Shown piece after piece: positions 1 to 5,211 of a stretch of 5,211 nucleotides of DNA. The notes under the pieces were generated by a model that searched no databases, was not told where the DNA came from, and was given only the letters and a program-made list of their open reading frames with translations. How positions within the stretch are numbered: the first letter of the stretch is position 1; every line of letters starts with the position of its first letter. Position numbers and translations under genes: made by a program. This DNA is from Campylobacterales bacterium (GTDB lineage Bacteria > Campylobacterota > Campylobacteria > Campylobacterales > JALSKU01), in the NCBI GenBank assembly GCA_027038335.1, contig JALVWI010000010.1, forward strand, positions 1 through 5,211, read 5' to 3'.

Positions 1-713
1 GCAAATATTTCTTTATAAAGTTTTATAATAAGTCTTTTATTTTCTTCAGAAATATTGGCGGAGTAACCTGTGAGTATAAAATTTGTAAAATCCTCGTACT
101 GGTAATTCTCTCCTGATATTTCACAAAATTTTTCGTGCATCCTCTCTAGTGAATAATTTAAAGACTTTGAATATACATATTCTCCATCAGCATAGATAGC
201 TAAAAATGCATCACTCTTTTTAAAATACAAAAAACAGTCAACACTATCTTTTTCAATAAGATTTTTATTATAAACAGACTTTATCAAAAGAGGCTCAGGT
301 AAAATATAGTCAATATATTTTACTTTTTTTACAATATCCTTAAACTCTTTTTCGATTTGACTTGTTTCTATAGCAAATATATTAAATTTTCTTTTGTTAT
401 TGTTTTCAAAACCAAAGAATTCTTTGTAAAATATAGTGTATTGAATAGCCGGATCGAAATTTAACTCATCATAAGCTTGAATATCAATAGCACTTTCCAA
501 ATCTTCATCAGTTATATTACTATTTATTTCTATAGAATCTGTAATAAGATTTTTTGAGCTTAGGATAGAGATATAAAAGTTTTCTTTTTTAAATCCGGAA
601 AGCTTGTTTAATTTTATCTCATTATTTTGAAACCTATATGACTTTCCGTTAGTCGGATCTATCGTAATAATAGAATTGTAGTGTTTAGTTTTGTTAATTT
701 GTTTATTTGTCAT
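1..713 (-). CDS. Partial PilM/GspL-like actin-fold protein (N-terminal 237 residues; 3' end outside window)
   Basis: This reading frame opens with ATG at 713 and stays open to the left edge, so the C-terminus is missing. An in-frame TAA at 729-731 fixes the ATG as the only plausible start; a weak GGA lies 9 nt before it. I do not recognise the protein outright. Its layout resembles the N-terminal half of PilM/GspL actin-like scaffolds of type IV pilus and type II secretion machines: a strand IITID (15-19), YISILSSKNLITDSIEI (47-63), a helix TDEDLESAIDIQAYDEL (68-84), QYTIFYKEFF (91-100), FNIFAIE (110-116), then a helix and ILPEPLL (137-143), and DCFLYFKKSDAFLAIYADGEYVYSK (159-183). The usual DxGxxS-type nucleotide motif is not seen, so ATP binding is doubtful, as in GspL. 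No membrane segment or signal peptide is visible in this part. It follows era in the same direction after 87 bp. The family assignment is tentative, made by fold pattern only. Confidence 0.85.
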   Translation of the reverse strand, partial: MTNKQINKTKHYNSIITIDPTNGKSYRFQNNEIKLNKLSGFKKENFYISILSSKNLITDSIEINSNITDEDLESAIDIQAYDELNFDPAIQYTIFYKEFFGFENNNKRKFNIFAIETSQIEKEFKDIVKKVKYIDYILPEPLLIKSVYNKNLIEKDSVDCFLYFKKSDAFLAIYADGEYVYSKSLNYSLERMHEKFCEISGENYQYEDFTNFILTGYSANISEENKRLIIKLYKEIF

Positions 714-769
714 ATATTCACATCCATTTTACATAATATGTATTTTATATATTATTAGCTTAATTTAAC

Positions 770-775
770 ATTATA
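770..775 (-). promoter_or_regulatory. Possible -10 box (TATAAT) upstream of the PilM/GspL-like gene
   Basis: The 87-bp gap between era and the next gene contains a perfect TATAAT reading on the minus strand, about 56 nt before the ATG at 713. I see no good -35 hexamer at 16-18 bp and no TG extension. In DNA this AT-rich such a match can arise by chance, and the gene may equally be read through from era. Confidence 0.3.
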
Positions 776-800
776 TTTGGCACTTTACAATACTTTTTCT

Positions 801-1706
801 TCAAAAACTATCATCTTTTACCCTATAACCCAAATCGGACAAAGCTTTTTTATCTTTACTCCATCTAGGTTTTACTATAACCTCCAACTTTAAAAACACC
901 TTTTTATCGCTTAATTTTTCAATATTTTTTCTAGCTTCAATTCCTATTCTTTTTATAGCACTTCCGCCTTTTCCTATGATCATACCTTTTTGTGATTTTT
1001 TTTCAGTTATTATATTGGCAAAAATTTTATCCAATCTTTCACCCTCTTCTACTTTTTCAACAATAACATCACTTAAGTAAGGTATCTCATCACTAAAATT
1101 ATTAAACAAAGCTTCTCTGATATACTCTTTATATATCTCTTTTAAATTTTCAGTAGTCAAAAGTTCAGGATCATATAGATATGGATGTATTGGAATGTAT
1201 TTTGAAATAATATTTAAAAGCTCGTTCTGTTTTGTTCCTTTTTTTATTGATATTGGAACTAACTCTTTGTAAACATTTTGAAATTTTTGATACTGAGAAA
1301 TCTTTTTAAGTAACTCATCTTTGCTTACAATATCCATTTTGGTTAAAAGCACTATATGAGGAGTGTTTTTTTTATTTAATTTTAAAAATTTTTCATACTC
1401 ATCAATGCTATCTTTTGCAGAAGCTAAAAATAAGATAAGATCACAATCCCCCATAGCCTTTAAAGTCTCTTCAAGCATGAATTGATTTAAAAGTCTCTCT
1501 TTTTGATGAATGCCGGGAGTATCTATAAAAATTATCTGAGTATTTTTATACATTACTATAAAATTCATTCTTTTTCTAGTAGCATTGGCTTTATGTGATA
1601 CAAGAGCCAATTTTTCACCTATAAGCCAGTTTAAAAGCGAACTTTTTCCACTATTTGGTCTTCCAACAACTGAAACAAAACCTGCTTTTGTTTGTAAATC
1701 ACTCAC
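801..1706 (-). CDS. era: GTPase Era, 30S ribosome assembly factor
   Basis: Era is a GTP-binding protein that docks on the 3' end of 16S rRNA and helps mature the 30S subunit; it acts in the cytoplasm and at the inner membrane. The 301-residue length is typical. The G domain shows G1 GRPNSGKS (15-22), switch I SHKANATR (37-44), G3 DTPG (62-65), G4 TKMD (122-125) and G5 SIK (153-155). The C-terminal KH RNA-binding domain carries GMIIGKGGSAIKRIG (241-255). Most bacteria have QTTR in switch I, whereas NATR is what I recall from Campylobacter Era, so it looks lineage-typical. The start is GTG: the upstream in-frame stop is at 1728-1730, no other start precedes the P-loop, and GAGG sits 8 nt before it. 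The GTG overlaps the hslU stop by 4 nt, which suggests coupled translation. Confidence 0.97.
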   Translation of the reverse strand: MSDLQTKAGFVSVVGRPNSGKSSLLNWLIGEKLALVSHKANATRKRMNFIVMYKNTQIIFIDTPGIHQKERLLNQFMLEETLKAMGDCDLILFLASAKDSIDEYEKFLKLNKKNTPHIVLLTKMDIVSKDELLKKISQYQKFQNVYKELVPISIKKGTKQNELLNIISKYIPIHPYLYDPELLTTENLKEIYKEYIREALFNNFSDEIPYLSDVIVEKVEEGERLDKIFANIITEKKSQKGMIIGKGGSAIKRIGIEARKNIEKLSDKKVFLKLEVIVKPRWSKDKKALSDLGYRVKDDSF

Positions 1707-3028
1707 AAAATATACCTCGAAACTTCTTCATCCTCTATAACTTCATCAAGTTTGTTATGAACCAACTCTTTTGTAACCACTATAGTCTCACCTTTGTGCT
1801 CATCAGCATCAAAGCTTATATCTTCCAATACTCTTTCTATAACCGTGTGAAGTCTTCTAGCACCTATATCTTCAGTTTTTTCATTTGTTATATGCGAGAT
1901 TTTGGCCATCGCCCTTATAGCTTTATCATCAAATTGAAGTTCAACATTTTCAGTACTTAAAAGTGCTTCATACTGCCTTAAAAGTGAATTTTTAGGTTTT
2001 GTAAGTATTTGATAAAGCACATCTTCATCAAGAGAACTAAGCTCAACCCTTAAAGGAAATCTTCCTTGAAGTTCTGGTATCAAATCACTAGGTTTTGTCA
2101 GGTGAAATGCACCTGCGGCAATAAAAAGTATATGATCACTTTTTACTGTTCCATGTTTAGTATTGATACTACTTCCTTCAACGATAGGTAAAAGATCTCT
2201 TTGTACTCCTTCTTTACTTGGATCTTGCCTTGAGTTATTTTTTTGACTTACCGCTATCTTATCTATCTCATCAATAAAAACAATTCCACCATTTTCTACT
2301 CTTTTTAAAGCTTCACTTTTTACCAAATCCATATCCAAAAGTGTTTCACTTGCTTCATTTTTAAGTATCTCTTTTGCTTCTTTTACGGTTACTTCTTTTT
2401 TTATCTTTTCTCTACCGCTACCAAGTATCTTGATAAATGATTCTTGAACTTTTATAACTTCAGGCGGTAAAGAGCTATCATCACTACCGCTAAAACCTTT
2501 TTGGATTTCAAGCTCAATTTTTAGATCATCGAGATCTCCATTTCTAAACTTTTGTAACATTCTATTGTAACTTTTTTCATAATCCTCTTTTTTTTCGGCA
2601 GTCGCACCCTTTGGTAGAGGAGGTAAAAGTTTTTCCAATATCTTTTTTTCTATATAATTACTTATAGAGTCTTTATTTTTCTCTTTATGCTCACTTTTTA
2701 CAAGGTTGATAGCATTTGAAACTAAGTCCCTTATCATTGACTCTACATCTCTTCCTACAAAACCGACTTCAGTATATTTGCTAGCTTCTACCTTAACAAA
2801 CGGGAGACTAAGCATTTTTGCCAATCTTCTTGCTATTTCAGTTTTACCGACACCTGTTGAGCCTATCATGAGGATATTTTTAGGCATTATCTCATCTTGC
2901 ATCTCTTTTGGAAGTTTCATTCTCCTGTATCTATTTCTAAGGGCTATAGCTATAGCTTTTTTTGCCTCATTTTGACCTATGATATACTCATCAAGATATG
3001 AAACTATCTCTTTTGGAGTTAAATTCAT
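1703..3028 (-). CDS. hslU: HslU (ClpY), ATPase/unfoldase subunit of the HslVU protease
   Basis: HslU is an AAA+ hexamer that unfolds protein substrates with ATP and feeds them into the HslV chamber in the cytoplasm. The 441 residues match the usual length. Visible motifs are Walker A GSTGVGKT (56-63), pore loop GFVG (89-92, Phe where E. coli has Tyr), Walker B IVFIDE (249-254), the arginine finger in GRFPLR (R323) and sensor 2 GARRL (389-393). The lysine- and glutamate-rich stretch between about 105 and 235 is the family's intermediate (I) domain. The C-terminus ends SRYIL; in this family the tail inserts into HslV to activate it, and it is intact here. The start ATG overlaps the hslV TGA by 4 nt, with AAGGA 9 nt upstream inside hslV. 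The stop overlaps the era start. No defect is seen. Confidence 0.98.
   Translation of the reverse strand: MNLTPKEIVSYLDEYIIGQNEAKKAIAIALRNRYRRMKLPKEMQDEIMPKNILMIGSTGVGKTEIARRLAKMLSLPFVKVEASKYTEVGFVGRDVESMIRDLVSNAINLVKSEHKEKNKDSISNYIEKKILEKLLPPLPKGATAEKKEDYEKSYNRMLQKFRNGDLDDLKIELEIQKGFSGSDDSSLPPEVIKVQESFIKILGSGREKIKKEVTVKEAKEILKNEASETLLDMDLVKSEALKRVENGGIVFIDEIDKIAVSQKNNSRQDPSKEGVQRDLLPIVEGSSINTKHGTVKSDHILFIAAGAFHLTKPSDLIPELQGRFPLRVELSSLDEDVLYQILTKPKNSLLRQYEALLSTENVELQFDDKAIRAMAKISHITNEKTEDIGARRLHTVIERVLEDISFDADEHKGETIVVTKELVHNKLDEVIEDEEVSRYIL
1715..1718 (-). promoter_or_regulatory. Shine-Dalgarno GAGG for the GTG start of era
   Basis: GAGG lies 8 nt before the GTG at 1706, within the codons for the conserved Ser-Arg of the HslU tail. 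It supports GTG as the era start and places the era initiation site wholly inside hslU. Confidence 0.75.
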
Positions 3029-3576
3029 TTGCTTTCATCCTTTTGTTCTAAAGTATAGATATTGATATTTGCATTTGTATATATACAAAGTTCTCCTGCA
3101 ATTTTTAAAGATTCTTTGACAATGTTTTCTTCATCAAGATCTGAGTATTTTTTAAGAGCCCTAGCAGCACTTATAGCAAAATTTCCGCCACTTCCTATGG
3201 CAGCCAAACATTTATCTTCAGGCTCAACAACATCACCTGTTCCGCTTAGGATAAATATATGTTTTGTATTTAAAACTATCATCATAGCTTCAAGTCTTCT
3301 AAGATACTTATCTTTTCTCCACTCTTTTGAAAACTCTATGACAGCCTTTAGAAGGTCACCTTTTCTTTGTTCTAAAATACCTTCAAACATATCAAAAAGA
3401 TTGAAAGCATCTGCCGTACTTCCGGCAAATCCTGCCAAAACTTTACCGTTATAAAGTTTTCTTATCTTTACTGCATTTCCTTTCAAGACGGTATTACCGA
3501 AAGTTACTTGCCCGTCTCCGCCGATTACAGCTTTATTTTTGCCTTTTAGAGCAAGTATAGTAGTAGCTTCAAACAC
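3025..3576 (-). CDS. hslV: HslV (ClpQ), threonine peptidase subunit of the HslVU protease
   Basis: HslV is the proteasome-beta-like dodecameric peptidase partnered with HslU. The protein begins MFEATTIL, so Thr5 should become the catalytic N-terminal threonine after removal of a four-residue MFEA leader. E. coli HslV loses only its Met, while H. pylori HslV, as I recall it, also starts MFEATTIL. Counting from Thr5, the active-site partners are present: Asp21 (D17 of the mature enzyme), Lys37 (K33) and Ser129 in IGSGG. The 183-residue length is normal. The GTG start is secure: the in-frame TAA of rplI lies only 3 nt upstream, an AGGAG sits 8 nt before the GTG, and the next internal Met (63) would lose the catalytic Thr. 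It follows rplI after 3 nt and overlaps hslU by 4 nt. Confidence 0.98.
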   Translation of the reverse strand: MFEATTILALKGKNKAVIGGDGQVTFGNTVLKGNAVKIRKLYNGKVLAGFAGSTADAFNLFDMFEGILEQRKGDLLKAVIEFSKEWRKDKYLRRLEAMMIVLNTKHIFILSGTGDVVEPEDKCLAAIGSGGNFAISAARALKKYSDLDEENIVKESLKIAGELCIYTNANINIYTLEQKDESK

Positions 3577-3579
3577 TTT

Positions 3580-4026
3580 TTAAACTCCTGTTACTTCAAT
3601 AAGTACTTTTGCATGGATTCCATGACCTAATTTCAATGATACATCGTACTCACCGGTAGCTTTTATCGCTTTATCGATCTCAACATGTTTTTTATCTATT
3701 TCATAACCTGTTTGAGCAAGTATCTCCTTGGCAATCTCTTCTTTGGTTACGGCACCGAAAAGTGAACCGTTTGCTCCTAGTTTTCTTTTTATTACAACTT
3801 TTTTATCTTTTAGATTTGTCTCTATCTCTTTAAGTTTTGCTATAAGAGTTTCCTCCTCCTCTTTTCTTCTTCTTTGTTCCTCTTCCCACTCTTTTATAAC
3901 TTCAGCGGTAGCAATTTTAGCAAATCCTTTGGCTACCAAAAAATTTCTTCCATATCCATCTTTTACTTCTTTAATTTCCCCTGCTTTTCCAAGGTTTTTT
4001 ACATCTTTAACAAGTAAAACTTTCAT
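3580..4026 (-). CDS. rplI: 50S ribosomal protein L9
   Basis: L9 binds 23S rRNA near the base of the L1 stalk and helps keep the reading frame during translation. The 148 residues fit the usual size. The family signature is complete between 13 and 36: G13, G16, V21, G24, Y25, N28, F29, L30, G34 and A36 at the expected spacing. This N-terminal RNA-binding domain leads into a long, highly charged connecting helix (about 41-74, rich in E, K and R). The C-terminal domain (about 75-148) includes LGANGSLFGAVTKEEI. The ATG start has AAGGA 8 nt upstream and a strong extended -10 element about 30 nt upstream. It appears to be the first gene of the rplI-hslV-hslU-era unit. Its last codons also hold the hslV ribosome binding site. 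Confidence 0.98.
   Translation of the reverse strand: MKVLLVKDVKNLGKAGEIKEVKDGYGRNFLVAKGFAKIATAEVIKEWEEEQRRRKEEEETLIAKLKEIETNLKDKKVVIKRKLGANGSLFGAVTKEEIAKEILAQTGYEIDKKHVEIDKAIKATGEYDVSLKLGHGIHAKVLIEVTGV
3585..3589 (-). promoter_or_regulatory. Shine-Dalgarno AGGAG for the GTG start of hslV
   Basis: AGGAG lies 8 nt before the GTG at 3576 and is embedded in the final codons of rplI (the Thr-Gly-Val end). It supports the non-ATG start and means that ribosomes finishing rplI pass over the hslV entry site, so the two are probably translationally linked. Confidence 0.8.
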
Positions 4027-4056
4027 AATTTATATCCTTTATTATTTTTGGATGAT

Positions 4057-4065
4057 ATTATAGCA
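4057..4065 (-). promoter_or_regulatory. Extended -10 promoter (TGCTATAAT) for rplI-hslV-hslU-era
   Basis: Read on the minus strand, the 90-bp gap after pfkA holds a perfect TATAAT preceded by TGC, in a T-rich context (ATTTTGCTATAAT). The hexamer 17 bp upstream (ACTCTT) is a poor -35. This fits the extended -10 type of sigma70 promoter that, from published Campylobacter work, commonly lacks a conserved -35. Transcription would start near 4050, giving a leader of roughly 24 nt with the rplI ribosome binding site inside it. Confidence 0.7.
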
Positions 4066-4116
4066 AAATATATTTTACGAAGAGTTAATAAAGTACATAA
4101 ATACCTAAATATAGTA

Positions 4117-5076
4117 TCAACTGATATAATTTAACATATCTAAAATATGTTGAGATATATGATATTTTTTACTAACAACATCTTTTATGCCAAGTTCTAA
4201 AAATTTCCCTTCTTTATATCCTACTACGATATTTGATTTTTTACTTCTTAAAAGTATGTCAACTGCTCTTACGATAAATTCAAATGCCGTCAATCTTTCA
4301 AAAACAGTGGGATTACCTCCTCTTTGAATATAGCCTAAAATACTTTTTCTTGTTTCAAGTCCAAGATTTTTTTCCATCCATTCTACCATATAGTCTGTCT
4401 TATTAACACCTTCAGCTATAAAACATAAAACATAATTTCTTCCATTTTTCATCTCCTTAAGAAGAACTTTTTTTGCAAGATCAAGATCAAGATCAACTTC
4501 AGGTATCATACATATCTCAGCACCGCAGGCAATAGCAGAAGTGGCACAAAGATATCCACATTCTCTTCCCATTGTCTCTATAACAAAGCCTCTTTTAAAT
4601 GTTGAAGCGGTATCTCTTATCTTATCGCTTGCATCTCTTATAACATTAAGTGCGGTATCAACACCTATACAATACTCGGTTCCGGCTATATCATTATCTA
4701 TGGTTGCGGGAATTCCGACAAATCTAATGTCAAATTCACGACAAAAAATATCCATAGCTCTAAAACTACCGTCTCCACCAAGAACAATGATAGCATCTAT
4801 CCCTCTTCTTTTCATATTTTCGTATGCAATTTTTCTATATTTTTTTTCATACCATCTTTTTGATCTTGAAGAACCTATGATAGAACCTCCTCTATGAAGT
4901 ATTCCGCTAACATCTTTGTAAGATGCTTTTTTTATATTATCATCTATCAAACCTTCGAGTCCGTTATATATAAAATATGGTGTTTTATTATTAAATTTTA
5001 CATAATCAACAAATCTTTTAACTGCAGGATTCATACCGGGAGCATCACCTCCTGAACACATTATGGCTATAGACAT
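4117..5076 (-). CDS. pfkA: 6-phosphofructokinase (ATP-type PfkA family)
   Basis: PfkA phosphorylates fructose 6-phosphate to fructose 1,6-bisphosphate, the committed step of glycolysis. The 319-residue length is normal. Motifs run GGDAPGMN (9-16), GSSR (68-71), GGDGS (100-104), the catalytic TIDND (125-129, base Asp127), R162, MGR (169-171), E222, R243 and GYIQRGG (248-254). Gly103 in GGDGS is the ATP-type residue; PPi enzymes have Asp there. Position 124 is Ala where classic ATP enzymes have Gly and PPi enzymes Lys, so ATP is the likely donor. Tyr249 replaces the E. coli His249. Several basic residues of the E. coli ADP/PEP effector site are not matched (see findings). The ATG start has AAGGA 7 nt upstream. 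It stands alone, with its own promoter upstream and a separate promoter before rplI. Confidence 0.95.
   Translation of the reverse strand: MSIAIMCSGGDAPGMNPAVKRFVDYVKFNNKTPYFIYNGLEGLIDDNIKKASYKDVSGILHRGGSIIGSSRSKRWYEKKYRKIAYENMKRRGIDAIIVLGGDGSFRAMDIFCREFDIRFVGIPATIDNDIAGTEYCIGVDTALNVIRDASDKIRDTASTFKRGFVIETMGRECGYLCATSAIACGAEICMIPEVDLDLDLAKKVLLKEMKNGRNYVLCFIAEGVNKTDYMVEWMEKNLGLETRKSILGYIQRGGNPTVFERLTAFEFIVRAVDILLRSKKSNIVVGYKEGKFLELGIKDVVSKKYHISQHILDMLNYIS
4476..4496. repeat. In-frame hexanucleotide tandem repeat (CAAGAT x3 + CAA) within pfkA
   Basis: On the plus strand CAAGAT occurs three times in a row followed by a partial CAA. On the coding strand this is GATCTT three times, giving Asp-Leu-Asp-Leu-Asp-Leu at residues 195-200 just after PEV. 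The unit is 6 bp, so a copy gain or loss would keep the frame. The overall protein length in this region is like that of other PfkA proteins. Confidence 0.85.
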
Positions 5077-5107
5077 TATTTTTTCCTTTCTTTGAAAATA
5101 GTATTAT

Positions 5108-5137
5108 ATTATAACACCATTAGTAACAAATTGTAAA
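5108..5137 (-). promoter_or_regulatory. Predicted sigma70 promoter of pfkA (TTTACA - 18 bp - TATAAT)
   Basis: On the minus strand TTTACA (5132-5137) is followed after 18 bp by TATAAT (5108-5113), ending about 32 nt before the pfkA ATG. A second overlapping TATAAT lies at 5103-5108. The spacing and match are good, but the region is AT-rich and the call is from sequence alone. Transcription would begin near 5101, giving a leader of about 25 nt that includes AAGGA. Confidence 0.55.
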
Positions 5138-5143
5138 CAATTT
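5128..5143. repeat. Short palindrome overlapping the predicted pfkA -35
   Basis: AAATTGTAAACAATTT has perfect 7-bp arms (AAATTGT / ACAATTT) around a 2-bp centre. It covers the predicted -35 hexamer, which is where a repressor operator could sit. It is not followed by a T-run and so is not a terminator. Chance palindromes of this size are not rare in AT-rich DNA, so an operator role is only a suggestion. Outside it, 5144-5211 shows nothing else I can name. Confidence 0.35.
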
Positions 5144-5211
5144 TGAAAAGTTTACTACATTTTATCTCTTTTTCTAAAAGTTTTATGAGAAAAATACTAA
5201 AATAAATAAAA

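Noticed and set aside
733..755. Inverted repeat ATAATAT / ATATTAT (9-nt loop) between era and the PilM/GspL-like gene, considered as a terminator
   Set aside because: The stem is only A-T pairs and no T-run follows on the minus strand. It is expected by chance in such AT-rich DNA.
2765..2860. HslU Walker A reading GSTGVGKT instead of GPTGVGKT and pore Phe90 instead of Tyr as signs of a defective unfoldase
   Set aside because: Both changes are conservative, the key Gly, Lys, Thr and the aromatic pore residue are kept, and GFVGRD is what I recall from Helicobacter and Campylobacter HslU.
2706..2975. Open plus-strand frame opposite hslU, and similar frames at 1655-1960, 3062-3454, 3728-4063 and 4541-4897
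   Set aside because: All lie antisense to well-identified genes, have low-complexity Ser/Leu/Phe-rich products typical of reversed coding DNA, and show no domain or convincing ribosome binding site.
4066..4116. Possible terminator hairpin just after pfkA (TACT...GGTA, TACC/GGTA-like arms)
   Set aside because: Only 4 bp with a G-U pair and no T-run, which is too weak to call.
5169..5194. TTTTTCT / AGAAAAA inverted repeat upstream of pfkA, considered as a terminator of a gene beyond the right edge
   Set aside because: The stem has one G-C pair, a 12-nt loop and no T-tract on either strand.
5144..5211. Riboswitch or small RNA in the pfkA upstream region
   Set aside because: No conserved aptamer-like core or GC-containing stem is visible, and the region lies upstream of the predicted transcription start.

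Overview
The window is a compact, strongly AT-rich stretch of bacterial chromosome. Every gene lies on the minus strand, so it is transcribed from high to low coordinates. The order pfkA - rplI - hslV - hslU - era - (PilM/GspL-like gene) contains the rplI-hslV-hslU-era block that I know from Campylobacterota (former Epsilonproteobacteria). Several protein details match that group: the HslV N-terminus MFEATTIL, the Era switch I motif SHKANATR, and the HslU pore motif GFVGRD. Having pfkA points away from Campylobacter and Helicobacter, which as I recall lack phosphofructokinase. A Sulfurimonas- or Arcobacter-like member is my best guess, but the genus is inferred.

Layout from upstream (right) to downstream (left). 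Positions 5077-5211 hold a leader with a plausible sigma70 promoter for pfkA, overlapped by a short palindrome. pfkA (4117-5076) encodes 6-phosphofructokinase. A 90-bp gap (4027-4116) carries a clear extended -10 promoter (TGCTATAAT) for the next unit. That unit is rplI (ribosomal protein L9), then hslV and hslU (the two parts of the HslVU/ClpQY protease), then era (ribosome-assembly GTPase). The junctions are very tight: 3 nt between rplI and hslV, and 4-nt stop/start overlaps at hslV-hslU and hslU-era. hslV and era both start with GTG. An 87-bp gap (714-800) follows, and then the first 237 codons of a gene that runs off the left edge. Its product looks like a degenerate actin-like PilM/GspL-type assembly protein.

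Functionally this is mostly a housekeeping operon. It combines a ribosomal protein, an ATP-dependent protease with its unfoldase, and a GTPase for 30S maturation, with a glycolytic gene placed upstream under its own promoter. I found no mobile element, CRISPR array, RNA gene or convincing intrinsic terminator. The points most worth checking are the partial PilM/GspL-like protein, an apparently altered allosteric site in PfkA, and the translational coupling of hslV, hslU and era. I do not see evidence for a new biological system in this window.
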